Assembly (NCBI GenBank): GCA_905147135.1
Contig: LR990043.1
Location: 6,731,057 to 6,795,056, forward strand
Reading direction: 5' to 3'
Length of the DNA: 64,000 bases
Source: Blastobasis lacticolella
Taxonomy: Eukaryota; Arthropoda; Insecta; Lepidoptera; Blastobasidae
In this document: positions 46,101 to 53,870 of the stretch, in pieces
How positions within the stretch are numbered: the stretch's first letter is position 1
How the letters are laid out: each line of letters starts with the position of its first letter
Translations under genes and position numbers: made by a program
The notes under the pieces: generated by a model
Told to the model about the DNA's origin: nothing
Seen by the model: only the letters and a program-made list of their open reading frames with translations
The model's database searches: none

Positions 46101-47057
46101 GGTATAGATCAATTTTCTTTTTGTTTGTACATAATAGAAGTTTAAAAGCCCCATAATTATTATTTATTTTCTATAATACTAATAAATACTGCGACCGAGG
46201 CGAGTATAATATTGTTCGTGACACGCACACTAGATGTCGCTGCGCGTATAATAGAACGCGCTATCGACACGTTACTCACTATTACACTTAACCGCCGCGT
46301 ATCAATAATAGCGTAACTCTGGTTTCCCTTCAAAACGTATAAATCTTTCGCCTTTTACTAAAGATTTCCGTGGAGGGGAACACTCAAATGAGTCTTCTTG
46401 AATTTTTTGATCCCCGCTTACGCGGGGCCATAATTCTTAGTGTAATAAAATAACAGAACGAGTTACGAGCAGTGTGCTGCTGCTGACTGTACTGGTGCTT
46501 GCGAGACCAATAGATAAGATAACCAAGATTATTGCTCGTTCCTCGTAATATTCCGGACACTGGACTTCGGGAAGTTCCCGGATGGATAGGTGACCGTTTA
46601 TACCGTGTAGTTTGAGGCTATAAATAAATCTTCAGCACTGCAACGAGCTCGCTTGCCACTCGATATCTTCAGGTGTGGCTCCTAATACCGCCACAACACC
46701 ACGGCCCACGACGATACCGCGACAACACAATTCGAGATCTGTGTTGAAAGTAGGTATGTATTTTTGTGTCAGATCAAGAGGATGCTGCCCTTTTTGTTTA
46801 CTTACATTAAACTAGCCCTGATGAGAGGTGACGATGCGGCCTTGTATAGAACATGCCTGTCTAGAAACAGCAACTCTGGGCCTCAAGGAGTCCAGATTAT
46901 TGTTGTTGTTGTGCCTTTTTCTACAACATTTGTCAATACACCCGTCAATGGAAGGGTTTCTCATACCTTCAAAATCTTTCTCCGTGTAGTCATGGTGTGT
47001 TGATTTCCTGGCCGCTGGATCCGGTGGTGCCTCCTCATCGTCAGCTCTAGTCTCCAT
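19166..47057 (-). CDS. Ndae1: Na+-driven bicarbonate/anion exchanger, SLC4 family
   Basis: Plasma-membrane transporter that controls intracellular pH by Na+-coupled HCO3- uptake. Coding exons in order: 46967-47057, 27373-27483, 23912-24394, 23390-23464, 21847-22922, 21614-21766, 21138-21287, 20392-21057, 20051-20293, 19513-19718, 19166-19292. All phases agree and give 1126 codons plus stop. The N-terminus is [14 protein letters not shown]... then [20 protein letters not shown]. The cytosolic domain has [28 protein letters not shown] and [15 protein letters not shown]. The membrane domain opens with TGRLFGGL and [11 protein letters not shown], and has [17 protein letters not shown]. The third extracellular loop (613-713) has four cysteines and sequons NYS, NWS and NGT, typical of Na+-coupled members. 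KLKK at 803-806 and [13 protein letters not shown] at 827-839 are family signatures. The tail ends in DTKF. An intact, ordinary family member; coding intron 1 is about 19.5 kb and full of repeats. Confidence 0.93.
19341..19446. repeat. Hairpin MITE in last Ndae1 intron
   Basis: ACCAGAAATAAATACACCAC with GATTTTTCGAGAACTATTTTAGA is mirrored by TCTAAAATACTTCTCGAAAAATC and GGGGAGTGTTTATTTCCAGT. The arms are about 44 bp with a few mismatches. Confidence 0.75.
23673..23795 (-). CDS. Ndae1: Candidate 41-codon cassette exon of the Ndae1-like gene
   Basis: Between exons 23912-24394 and 23390-23464 lies a stretch bounded by an acceptor (CTTATCAG) and a donor (CCAG|GTCAGA). Its 123 bases enter and leave in phase 1 with no stop, so it can be included or skipped. 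It encodes a Ser/Arg/Cys-rich linker: [20 protein letters not shown], then [21 protein letters not shown]. It lies after the RSLADIG segment, where vertebrate SLC4 transporters also have a Ser-rich, alternatively spliced insert. Inclusion turns the next codon from Ile to Val. The GC content is clearly higher than in the surrounding intron. If used, the protein is 1167 residues. Confidence 0.68.
25160..25330 (+). repeat. SINE of the 'GTGTGGTGTCCGG' family
   Basis: GGCGACTAATGTATTGTCTC, AACCCGTCTGTCAAGCGTGG and AGCAGTGGACTTAGCGGGC match 7055-7330. Confidence 0.6.
26040..26120 (+). repeat. tRNA-derived SINE body fragment
   Basis: GATCCAATATTGTCAGGTTC, then a GGATCACGGAGGTCAGACGG block as in the full-length SINE at 57312-57690. 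Confidence 0.6.
27540..27650 (-). repeat. Divergent LINE 3'-end fragment
   Basis: GGCAAACAAGCTGCCTGCCT then GATGGTAAACAGTGACTGCC is a diverged inverted copy of the GTGACCACTTTCCATCAGGT tail, just outside the Ndae1 second coding exon. Confidence 0.45.
27870..27925 (+). repeat. SINE tail fragment
   Basis: GGCGGACCCC, GAGAGCATAACAGGG and ACAAGATGATGATGATGACA match the SINE 3' end. Confidence 0.5.
27930..29734. other. Ndae1 intron 1, mostly unrecognised
   Basis: AT-rich. It contains the inverted GGGTAGGTGTAGGG / CGCGAAAGAAATCGCGCC repeat at 28615-28730, and a 29496-29528 segment that is shared with 58520-58553 (AGGACAT.AAATATCTCTTTC). No gene. Confidence 0.4.
28615..28730 (-). repeat. Dispersed repeat with GGGTAGGTGTA minisatellite
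   Basis: Inverted equivalent of the 5' half of 11986-12265: tandem GTAGGGTAGG units followed by GGCACGCGAAAGAAATCGCG. Confidence 0.6.
29735..30385. repeat. Tandem array with GCGAGCGGAGCGAGCTCG core, unit about 70-85 bp
   Basis: About nine degenerate units start with a GAGCGAGCGGAGCGAGCTCG-like core near 29737, 29803, 29868, 29938, 30010, 30130, 30217, 30285 and 30360. Each is followed by an A/T-rich TTTTGGGTCTTAAAAGCTGG then GGTGAT spacer. Unit length varies. No coding frame persists. Confidence 0.8.
31330..31990 (+). pseudogene. Decayed LINE reverse-transcriptase/ORF2 3' region
   Basis: Frames [17 protein letters not shown], then KCESDVER, match the VE.F.YLGS.FT..GKCE.DVERRI segment of LINE ORF2. 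Further on, poorly kept pieces correspond to the downstream domain, with many frameshifts. It is inactive. Confidence 0.6.
32160..32745. repeat. Degenerate tandem repeat, unit about 130-150 bp
   Basis: Four to five units share AACAACAAAAATGCGACTTA, a TTGT.ATACCAAG.CGAT stretch, GTTTGTGCACAATGCTTGAT and a GAAGCAACTTATAAGG block. Indels make the period uneven. No ORF or terminal repeat seen. Confidence 0.75.
32905..33132 (-). pseudogene. RTE-like LINE ORF2 C-terminal fragment
   Basis: Minus-strand reading [20 protein letters not shown], then [17 protein letters not shown], then [18 protein letters not shown] resembles the RRDRIRN...KL...RLRWYGHV.RR...G.GRPKKRW end of LINE ORF2. No terminal structure remains. 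Confidence 0.7.
33181..33330. repeat. Two SINE 3' segments head to head forming a 64-bp hairpin
   Basis: 33181-33245 and 33267-33330 are near-perfect reverse complements (GGCTCCGCCTTGACCATGAT... against its complement), separated by 21 bases. Both arms are the body of the tRNA-derived SINE. Only an A/G change and a one-base T-run difference were seen. Confidence 0.85.
33420..33545 (-). repeat. SINE head fragment (inverted)
   Basis: CATCGTAAGAGCGTCGGTTAG, TGTTCAACTAATGTACATAA and a GGATCAAACTC (B box inverted) block match the head of the SINE at 57312. Confidence 0.6.
33549..34169 (-). pseudogene. Transposase extreme C-terminal region, separate frame
   Basis: Reads [20 protein letters not shown] then CHICLAKL and [15 protein letters not shown], resembling the 'YIAG.....L...C..C...L' end of P-type transposases. 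It is joined to the upstream part only through another frame change near 34175. It stops at 33549. Confidence 0.6.
34170..34766 (-). pseudogene. Transposase C-terminal catalytic region, frameshifted
   Basis: Reading [20 protein letters not shown] in one frame, then [20 protein letters not shown] and [20 protein letters not shown] in another, followed by [20 protein letters not shown]. The last block is the TYK.SQDHLE.FF motif of THAP9 and P-like transposases and would contain the third acidic catalytic residue. A slip near 34630 in an A/T run separates the two frames. Confidence 0.75.
34767..35954 (-). pseudogene. P-type transposase core exon with premature stop
   Basis: 396 codons including the stop. 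After an SP-rich start come a basic coiled coil ([20 protein letters not shown] onward), an HTH-like segment ([20 protein letters not shown]) and the RNase-H-like catalytic region. FDEVAIR holds the putative first catalytic Asp and CDGHATN the second. [13 protein letters not shown] follows, then the nucleotide-binding insertion region. At 34783-34811 the 9-mer AAAAACTTG occurs twice at a 20-bp offset; this extra 20 bp shifts the frame and gives the stop at 34767. The family reading resumes in another frame just beyond. Confidence 0.82.
36064..36302 (-). CDS. Two tandem-duplicated linker exons of the transposase gene
   Basis: 36225-36302 encodes [20 protein letters not shown], then ATSLQQ. 36064-36138 encodes [20 protein letters not shown], then SSLQQ. 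The two differ at about nine of 75 aligned bases plus one 3-bp indel, and their donors (GTATGTRAAC) and acceptors are alike. Both are phase 0 to phase 0, so either may be skipped. Exon 36856-36903 ([16 protein letters not shown]) has a similar end and may be an older relative. Confidence 0.75.
36379..36729 (-). CDS. ZAD-type zinc-binding exon (part of the transposase gene)
   Basis: A phase-0 exon of 117 codons between a TTTTTTTTTAG acceptor and a GTATGT donor. It reads [20 protein letters not shown], then after about 40 residues [19 protein letters not shown], then a helix-like segment. The CRLC ... LP..IC..C...L...Y.F pattern is the hallmark of the ZAD (zinc-finger-associated) domain of insect C2H2 transcription factors, where it mediates dimerisation. 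It has no C2H2 fingers downstream here. The exon ends in NPSSSLQ, similar to the ends of the neighbouring linker exons (SNTA.SLQ). Confidence 0.82.
37003..37700. repeat. CCGTACC-type minisatellite, about 700 bp
   Basis: Dozens of 10-12-bp units such as CCCTACCGTATG and CCCCTGCCGTAC in irregular order. It is G/C-rich against an AT-rich background. It lies in the transposase-gene intron between exons 37767-37947 and 36856-36903. One strand is almost free of A-rich tracts and is pyrimidine-biased. Confidence 0.85.
37767..38368 (-). CDS. THAP zinc-finger domain, two exons (part of the transposase gene)
   Basis: Exon 38292-38368 starts [15 protein letters not shown] and ends in a GTAAGT donor after 25 codons plus two bases. 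Exon 37767-37947 supplies the rest. Zinc ligands form the C2CH set: C4, C9, C59, H62 (MCSAHF). The other family landmarks are present: P28, W37, W50 with NPSS, F63, and a VPYAF box near 79-83 in place of AVPTIF. Length (86 residues) is normal for THAP. The domain should bind DNA, as in P transposase and THAP9. The ATG is the first after an AT-rich leader; the second residue Pro is typical of THAP proteins. Confidence 0.88.
38671..38721. repeat. 25-bp perfect palindrome upstream of the THAP exon
   Basis: TTTGGTTCAGCAAATATAAT and its complement meet at a single centre base (38696). It lies about 300 bp 5' of the THAP start codon, and part of it (GTCCGAATCGG) recurs just after. Confidence 0.85.
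38740..39590. other. Ndae1 intron 1, nothing recognised
   Basis: AT-rich, with a short run of near-repeats at 39300-39420 (GACCTGGACCTGGTTTTAGA-like). Confidence 0.35.
39600..40400 (+). repeat. Direct duplication, copy A, carrying a SINE
   Basis: Shares AGAGATGGCGCT, the AAACTAAACGGTGAGATGAG segment and AATCCACGGGAACACCGATC with copy B (about 40650-41320). A tRNA-derived SINE (39865-40195: GGAGCGTCGGTGGCC head, GGTTCGAATC B box, AACGCCAAGATAA end) lies between sequences that adjoin in copy B. Confidence 0.75.
40650..41320 (+). repeat. Direct duplication, copy B, carrying a MITE
   Basis: Collinear with copy A but without its SINE. At 41039-41252 it carries an insertion starting GTAGCCGTATTCAAAATG and ending GAATACGGCTAC. 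Copy A reads straight across the equivalent point (ACCGATCCGCCTGGGGTCTGG). Confidence 0.75.
41719..42013. repeat. MITE with about 76-bp terminal inverted repeats
   Basis: TGTAGCCGTATTCAAAATGA at the left is mirrored by TGTGAATACGGCTACA at the right. The inner inverted blocks (AACGATTCGACACGAAATTC, GTGAGCGGCGAATCCG) match in full. Second copy of the element at 41039-41252, which has a diverged left end. Confidence 0.82.
42984..43085 (+). repeat. SINE head (tRNA-like)
   Basis: GGAGCGTCGATGGCCGAGTG, GTTAAG, then GGGTTCGAATCCCACTGCGG: tRNA-like A and B boxes followed by TACCAATGACTCTTTTCTG, the SINE body start. No 3' body remains. Confidence 0.7.
43090..44095. other. Ndae1 intron 1, nothing recognised
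   Basis: AT-rich; no coding likeness. Confidence 0.3.
44100..44250 (-). repeat. tRNA-derived SINE body, inverted
   Basis: GGGCCCGGGATCCGCCTTGA, CCACGATCCAGGATTTGGCA and GGGGAACCTGATCAAATTGG are the inverted SINE body. Confidence 0.75.
44260..45735. other. Ndae1 intron 1, nothing recognised
   Basis: AT-rich, with a GC-richer patch at 45060-45260 (CGGTCGCCGGCACCCC repeated once) that shows no ORF of note. Confidence 0.3.
45740..45960. repeat. Perfect 95-bp inverted repeat
   Basis: 45740-45834 and 45866-45960 are exact reverse complements by eye. The 31-bp spacer itself holds a partial third copy (CCTGAAGATGAGTAATTC). The CCTGAAGATGA..AATTCGAAACCGG phrase is reminiscent of ends of Penelope-like retroelements, but that is a weak guess. 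Confidence 0.9.
45961..46966. other. 5' end of Ndae1 intron 1
   Basis: No exon or strong repeat. A short AGATGTCGCTGCGCG / TAGAACGCGCTATCGAC phrase (46230-46275) recurs inverted at 50160-50200. Confidence 0.35.
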
Positions 47058-47067
47058 CTCCCAGGGT
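46967..47067 (-). CDS. Ndae1: First coding exon of the Ndae1-like gene with probable upstream splice acceptor
   Basis: The ATG is at 47057-47055. Thirty codons plus one base end at donor GTATGA (46965-46966), and the split Gly codon is completed by exon 27373-27483. Just 5' of the ATG, TTCTTGTCTACAG reads as a good acceptor at 47068-47069, so this exon is probably preceded by at least one untranslated exon further right. I could not identify that exon or the promoter. Confidence 0.75.
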
Positions 47068-47164
47068 CTGTAGACAAGAAATTCACGAGCGTAAAAATTG
47101 TATCCCCGAAAATTTTCTTTTTTTTATTCGGATGTCTCTATAATAACATAACGTCGCGCGTCGG

Positions 47165-47430
47165 AGGCGGTCATGTCACCATGACTCTTTTCTGAGTTAC
47201 ATACATTAAATTGAATGCTAATCGATGTTCTTACGGTAAAAACATCGTGATGAAACCTGCACATTTAGGCAGGTGATTGTGAAACCATTATCCAATCTGG
47301 TCAAGTTCCCCTGGTAGCAGGGTCACTGAGGTCAGATGGCAGTAGCTCCACTGTATTACTGAGACTTGCCAAATCGTGGATCAAGGCCCTAGTGCGCGAG
47401 AGCACAACCAAGACCGCCAAGATGATAACA
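47165..47430 (+). repeat. tRNA-derived SINE, 5'-truncated
   Basis: CATGACTCTTTTCTGAGTTA, ACATCGTGATGAAACC, TCCCCTGGTAGCAGGGTCAC and ACCGCCAAGATGATAAC in family order. Confidence 0.75.
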
Positions 47431-48105
47431 TAATATCGATCATTCAATTAAGAGACACCACAACTAAAGAAGACTGGCAAGTTTGCAGAGTACATTTAGA
47501 AGCCCAGCTTTTTCCACTAAACGTTGCCACGAAACCTAATATAGGTTTGTTGTACACATTCATGATCATGGCATAGAAAACCTAATTGAGTGTACCAAGT
47601 AAAAGTTGGGGGGTACAGAACAAAACCCCCACCTCATGGAGCACTGGAACCCTTAGGATGCTACACGCTCGACATATATCGCGATACATATCGTTAATAC
47701 GGGTCGTGGATTTCAGAACTTCTGGAAATCCTGCGAACCATATCACGATCCGTGTACAATCAATGTTAAGGCCACGGATTTGACTTAGGGCAAAATTGTC
47801 GGTTCTGTACAGTTCTCCTAGTGTAATTATATGTAAAAACTTGTTATGTAATGGTGATTTGTTTTAGAAATTGTACGTGCATCTAAATAAATGAGTTAAA
47901 AAAGTTACTTTCAGAAGTTATATAGATCATACAAGGAAGGAGGTAAGTTGCAAAAGGTCAATATTACAAATAGTATTTATAATCCAAGTAGGATTTGAAT
48001 CAGAAACCTTTAATCCTTTAAGTTACAGGTACACTACCCGGCCATCGCGACTTTTGCTCAGTTATGAAAGGTACTGAAAATAAATTTATAGTAATAAATA
48101 ATCGA
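47431..48105. other. Intergenic, nothing recognised
   Basis: No gene; upstream of the Ndae1 first coding exon, so it could hold 5' untranslated exons. Confidence 0.3.
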
Positions 48106-48109
48106 GGAC

Positions 48110-48260
48110 AAATTCCCACAGCGCCACCTAGCCCCAAACTAAGCAAAGCTTGTCCCATGGGTGTTAGTCAACTGTCATACTATTTACATACTTTTTTAAG
48201 CATATACTTATTATACATAGAACACCCAGCCCGTAACATTTAAAACAGGCAAATTAAATC
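48110..48260 (-). repeat. Partial copy of the 12511 SINE family
   Basis: CACAGCGCCACCTAGCCCCA, ACTAAGCAAAGCTTGTCCCA and AACACCCAGCCCGTAAC are the inverted 3' body. Confidence 0.75.
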
Positions 48261-48539
48261 GCAAAGAACAGTTAACGTTCTTAACTGCCGACGCCTGGTA
48301 CCTAATTACTTAAAAGCTCGTTTCCAGGGGCCATTGATACAGATAAGTATCCTACTGGAATCTTTAATCGCTACCTTAGTATGGCTATAGATATTTTGTG
48401 TCGCTATACTGTATAGCTTAGGGCATTTTTAGAATGCCGACCGACATTTACAACATTCCCCGCATTTTATAATGCTTCAAATGTCAACGAACAACGATGC
48501 TTCTGCGCATGCTCATTGTTGAGAGCACTCTCAAGCAGT

Positions 48540-48978
48540 GATGGGATTCGAATCGAAAATTAATTTTCGAATCAGTTCGAATCATCCGACAAAAGTTCGA
48601 ATCATGATTCGAATCATCCTGTCGATTCGAATCAATTCGAACCATCATGTCAATTCGAATCAATTCGAATAATAAATAAAAATACATTGTTGAAAGCTTA
48701 GATAGGTCTAATTGTGAATTTACTTTACCTTATTGAACTCAAGGAATTTTTACAAGAAAAACTTAGTTTAAAACGAAAAATACTTGAACGAATCCCTATT
48801 GTCTCATCTAAAAGGTGAGTTTGTCGAGCAATGAAAGATTCGAATCAAAGTACTTGATTCGAATCAGCTCGCGGATTCAAATCAAGCGATGATTCGAATC
48901 AACATAAAATCTCATTCGAATCGAGTTTTGACCGTCATGATTCGAATCATTCGAATCAAATGTGATTCGAGTTCCCTA
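48540..48978. repeat. Cluster of GATTCGAATC palindromes
   Basis: Two blocks (48540-48670 and 48835-48978) packed with GATTCGAATC and AATTCGAATC, separated by about 165 bp of plain AT-rich sequence. The outer parts (CAGTGATGGGATTCGAATCG; GTGATTCGAGTTCCCTACTC) are roughly inverted, suggesting a MITE-like or satellite-derived element. Confidence 0.7.
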
Positions 48979-48999
48979 CTCTCAACCCATGAAAATGTA

Positions 49000-50340
49000 T
49001 GAGAGGATGTGTGAAAGAGGTGTGTATGTATGTATGTAATCTCTTTATTGCATCAATTTATAACATTACAGGTAATAAAAATACAGTTTATAATGCAAAG
49101 GCGTGTCCGGATCGTAGCTTGCGGCACTCGATAGTCTCTGCCTAACTCTGTGGGATACGGACGTAGTGGTTGGCTCTAGGTTAACTGGATAGCGGTAAAA
49201 ACAACATGTTGAAATTACAGGAGTCCGGCTAGTTAGACTGATTGTGGTAATAAATTAAAATGTTCGTTTATGTATTCTGCCTAATACAAGGAAAGTTGTA
49301 CGGAAATTGGAAAATTCGCCAATTCGCCGGCCAAACCCAATTGTTGTTTGGTCAAACTACTTACTTTGACGTATTAGTAGCCGAATTGAACTAAGTTGAT
49401 GAAGTTAAAGTAGATGTTGACCTACTATGCCGATTTCAATCAATGGGATAAGGGCAGGCCAATTGGACGCTGTAAAGCAATCGTATGTTAACCAACAGGA
49501 AATACGAGGTTTCAGTTTAAATATAATTCTTTCTAGAGAGATATTTATCTATTCATGTACTTAAATTGAATCACAGACTTAATAATAATTGTCCTATCGC
49601 CTACTCATTCTTCTCCACTGCGCCCAGTCTTCGGCATCCTCGCGCCGTAAACTGTTGTCTCACGCATCTGACTCAGCGATGTCAATCCATCGTTTCTTGA
49701 TTTGAATTAAAGTTTCTATAACGGTGTTCGAACATCGATTCTTTAGAACCGATGTTAATCCATCAAGCAATCCATTGAACGGATATTAACATCGTCGTTT
49801 AATAGTATTGATCATCCCTACTATGGTTGGATGCCAATAGTAGCCGACCGACAGCTCAGCTTCACTTTGGCGGTGAAGGGTATAGGTAGCCGTCAATTTT
49901 GGCAAGCAAAGATGGAGAAGGTGGAACACTGAACAGGTTAATTACTCAGGCCGGATGTTGTGACCAGGGGACCCTGGCGCCCAACGTTGGCTTGAAGAAG
50001 GTCGCCGGACGGCTAGATTGCCGGCCAGTAACACAAACAAACAAACTTTATCTTCTCATCCCGCCCCCGTGAGAGCAGGATCCAAAAATTATTTATTATT
50101 ATTATTATTATTGAAACTGTACACTTTTACGTGGCGCTTAGGTGTAAATAAGGTTAACGTATCGATAGCGCGTTCTATTTAACGTGCAGCGCCATCTATT
50201 GGGTGTGTCAAGAACTAAATGTAAGTAAAGATTAGGACTCTCCCATGAATGTTCAACCAGTCTCGGGACTTTCCAAACAGAAGACCTTGGTCTTGGCTGC
50301 TGTTAGTTTTTGTACATACTATTTAATTCTATGGAAAATG
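49000..50340. other. Intergenic with faint LINE debris
   Basis: 49850-50045 has a LINE-like 3' end feel (GGACCCTGGCGCCCAACG, GGTCGCCGGACGGC), and (ATT)n follows at 50090-50112. No gene. Confidence 0.3.
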
Positions 50341-50344
50341 TATA

Positions 50345-50960
50345 GGAATTAGCCGTGTGGTGTCTGTCAGAAAAGAATACAGCACCAACTAGATCCATGT
50401 TTACGAGTGTCGTAGGCATAGGGCGACTAGGCTACCGCTTAACTCTTTACGATAGCATTGACGATCTTCTTCTTGTGCTTCTTTTCAGCCATTTGCAACC
50501 TGTAGGGTGTAGGCCTCCTTGAATATCTTCGATCGTTGTCGGTTTTGTGCTGTTTTTCGGCCTTGTACTATTCCATATCAGCTGTTCTCTATGTTATCGT
50601 ACCAGCGCATCTGAGGTCTTATCTGTAAACGATCTCCATTCCACCACTGAATTGCACCATGGACCCTGCTTTTGGGTGACATGGCCAGCCCATTGCCACT
50701 TCAGCATCGCTTTTTGCAATAGCGTTTGCGATAGCTTTATGATTAATTCGCGGCGTCTTTCGTAAGCGAGCGAGATGGCAAGTGATGAAGTTATCGATAG
50801 CATTTAAGTTAGGGTTGTGCCCCAAATAGGACCACCACAGATCAGAAAATGGGCAGCAGCGTTTGCTGTTATGTAATTCCAACACTGCGATCTCCAACCC
50901 CCCCCCCCCCCCCCCCCCCCTGTCGAACGTGAAGATTACGGTAAAACCGTCTACCAGTGT
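50345..50960. repeat. SINE split by an RTE-like LINE fragment, with poly(C) tract
   Basis: The SINE 5' part (50345-50470: GCCGTGTGGTGTCTGTCAGA) and 3' part (50880-50960) flank a minus-strand LINE piece (about 50470-50860). That piece reads AMLKWQWAGHV then WCNSVVEWRS and, in another frame, RPQMRWYDNIENS, the RTE-like ORF2 end. A run of 23 C lies at 50898-50920. Confidence 0.6.
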
Positions 50961-51149
50961 GGAGTAGGCACAAACTGGTCTGTTGACCATGGGAAATATA
51001 AAATCTGTTAACATGCGTCCTAATAAGCTAACTGATAGTATAATATGTCTTTTATGTTTAATGGCAGACAAAAAGGCGAATCAAAGTGTATCCGTTAAGG
51101 AATAAACGAATGAGTTCAGTTTGCGTCCTTTGATAAAAAATTAAAATAA

Positions 51150-51290
51150 TCATCTTGGCGTTAATGTCCCGGTTGTGCTGCGCGCGAGGGCCCGGGGGCT
51201 TTGGCAAGATCATTTTTTTACAGTGGAGCGATTGTAATCTGACCACTGTAACCCTGTTACTAGGGGAACCAAACCACATTGTCCAAACAA
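51150..51290 (-). repeat. tRNA-derived SINE body, inverted
   Basis: ATCTTGGCGTTAATGTCCCG, GTTGTGCTGCGCGCGAGGGC and TACAGTGGAGCGATTG. Confidence 0.7.
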
Positions 51291-51439
51291 GACAAGGCAA
51301 GCACGTGTATATCGATATTGCGTACAACGAAAGTGCGTAGATCAATCAACACAATTAGTCATGGGAAGTAAAGCCACTTACTGCCCTAATATCGGTGACA
51401 ATACTGGGAGAGTGGTGCTGAGATAAAATAATAAGGGAG

Positions 51440-51745
51440 CGTGTACCGGGCGCTCGAATCTGTGGCCATGTACCATGACTCTTTTCTGAGTTATGTACAT
51501 TAGTTAAATACTAACCGATGCTCTTACAGTGAGGGAAAGCATCGTGTTGGAAACTGCACATTCAGACGACTGAACGTGTAACCATGATCCAATATAGTCA
51601 GATTCCCCTGGTAGCAGGGTCATGGAGGTCAGATGCCAGTCGCTCCACTGTAATGACCTGATCTGTCAAACCCTGGATCATGGTATAGGCGGACCACAGG
51701 CCCTCGTGCACGGCAGTACAACCGGGACTTTAACGCCAAGATGAT
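51440..51745 (+). repeat. tRNA-derived SINE, nearly full length
   Basis: GGGAGCGTGTACCGGGCGCTC head (damaged), GCCATGTACCATGACTC, AACCATGATCCAATATAGTC, GGTCGCTCC-type block and AACGCCAAGATGATATG tail. Confidence 0.75.
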
Positions 51746-52094
51746 ATGTAAACGACCGTTCAGTCAGAATGCTATAGAATATTTTAGATATTTCGTTCCC
51801 GGTGTTTTTTCCTAAATTGAATCCTATAGCAGTAAACGTGGCTCAAGCTAACTAATTGAAATATATTGTGGGAAGCGAAGTTACGAGTGTGTTCGGGGAA
51901 TGGGGAGTTAATCCGTGTAAACGACTCCAAATTGACTATTTGCATGCAATGCTGCTATAATTGGATTGCGGGACTGGCAGACATTGTTGATTAGTTTATT
52001 TGCCCTAATTACTAAAATCTCAAAGTACGAAGTCGAATACTTATAATACATATATTGCTGTGAAATAGTAGTAGGTATATTGAGTTACAAATTC

Positions 52095-52270
52095 AATAGT
52101 AACCATGATCCAATCTGGTTAATTCTGGTTAGGTTCCCCTTTCAACAGGGCCACGGAGATAATATGGCAGTCGTACCACTGTAATTACCTGATCTGCCAA
52201 ATCCTGGATCATGATCAAGGTGAACCTAGCGCGCGAGAGCACAACCAAGACATTAATGATCAGATGATGA
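52095..52270 (+). repeat. tRNA-derived SINE 3' part
   Basis: AACCATGATCCAATCTGGTT, CCTGATCTGCCAAATCCTGG and GCGCGAGAGCACAACCAAGA. Confidence 0.75.
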
Positions 52271-52617
52271 TTGCTTTGAACTTAGCTTGAATAGCTTAGG
52301 ACTTAATAAATTATTTTTTATAACCGTTCAACGGAACTTAAATCCAAAGATGAACATTACTTGTTTATTGTCGATTAACGTAGTTATAAATCTGCTGAAC
52401 GATATTAAATTTTAAGTTGACTTCAAATATCATTATTTTTACGCTCGTGTTTATTTCTGAAATTTATTTTGTAATAAACGCTCGTGTTAACTTTCGTTAA
52501 CTTGAACAGCCGTGAATGTTTGTCTAGAAATTCGAGTTCTGTCCTAGTCGGTTATTGCGTGGGAAGGACACGGTGTAATTTTGATAATTTAGTACTTTAT
52601 TTATTTGATACTAACAT

Positions 52618-52850
52618 TTGCCTGCGACTTCGTTCGCATGAAGTTTGGTTATTACGTTCCGGAGCCGTTCTTGTAGGAACCATTATGAATTTCATGATAA
52701 AATAAAACCTATGTGTTATTCTTGACTATAAGCTATATTGCTGCTCAATTACATCAATATCCGTTTAGTAGTTTTTGCGTGAAGGAGCAACAAAATTCCA
52801 AACTCCATCCATTCTTACAAACTTTCGCATATTAGTGGGATTAGTAGGAT
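52618..52850 (+). repeat. Common lepidopteran dispersed repeat (CGACTTCGTTCGC type)
   Basis: GCCTGCGACTTCGTTCGCAT, TCCGTTTAGTAGTTTTTGCG and ACAAACTTTCGCATATTAGTG in order. Confidence 0.7.
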
Positions 52851-53389
52851 TGCGACGAATTATTTTGTATGTAGGAGGTACCGATAATAGAACGATAAGT
52901 TGAAAACGCAAGCGCCTCAAAACCGCCCGTCGCACGACCATTGTCGTACGGCTGTTGCCAATTAGGAGAGTGCCTCAGTATATACATCTGTGTTATTTCG
53001 GATTGGGATTACGTAGGTAAGGTAAGACTTACCCTGTATTTGTTGCCATTTCGAACGTGACTTTGGTTTTATCTCACCTATCAGTTACTTTTTAGTACCC
53101 GAGGCGAAATATAAAAAAGAGCGTTAATGAGAAAAACGATGTTACAATGAAGCCTCGGCTTTGGACGCCCCCTCCCGCTGAGCAGGGTTGAAAGTAGGGG
53201 AGGGGTGGGAGAGTCCAGAGCCTTTAATTTATTCCACAACTTTGTAAACAAAACCATCTAAGTACGTACTCACTCACACACTTACTGAACTTTAGCCATA
53301 GAGATAAAAGAGAAGGGAGACCATTCTTTTTTGCAAGATAACTACATTTTCTAGGGTTATGTTCCTCTAAAGAAAATAATGTGACCCTT

Positions 53390-53870
53390 TTAGGATAACT
53401 TTGTTGTCTGTCCGTCTGACTGTCTGTCTGTCAAGACCCTTTTTCTCAGGAACGCGTAGAGATCAAGCTGAAATTAATATCAAACTCGTCTGCAATCCCT
53501 TAGAGCACTAAAAAAATCAAATACTAAGTCATTGCAATCAAAAGATACGGCCGTATACACTTTTATGCCCCATATTTCGACTCTCGCAAGGGAATCAAAA
53601 CCTATAGGTAAGAATACGTTGACCTAGAATCAAAAAATTTGGAATGAAGCGATGCCATGTAGCTAAAGTATAGGGCAAAATCCGAAAACCGTAAAAAGTG
53701 TAGTTGGATTAGCAAATATTTCATACAAGTTGTATACGAGCTAGGTGCTTTTGTAACTTTGTAATGTGTTTATAGTATCAACAAGTCCTCTTACAAGCAT
53801 GCATATTGACAGGCAACTACGGAACTCTAGACTGCACGTGGCCTGACACGTCTTGGCCGATTTTTCTTTC
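53390..53870 (+). repeat. Lepidopteran repeat with (GTCT)n start
   Basis: GTCTGTCTGTCAAGACCCTT, CTCAGGAACGCG, AATCAAAAGATACGGCCGTA, GCAAGGGAATCAAAACCTAT and ATCAACAAGTCC: a widespread lepidopteran non-coding repeat as I remember it. Family unassigned. Confidence 0.55.
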
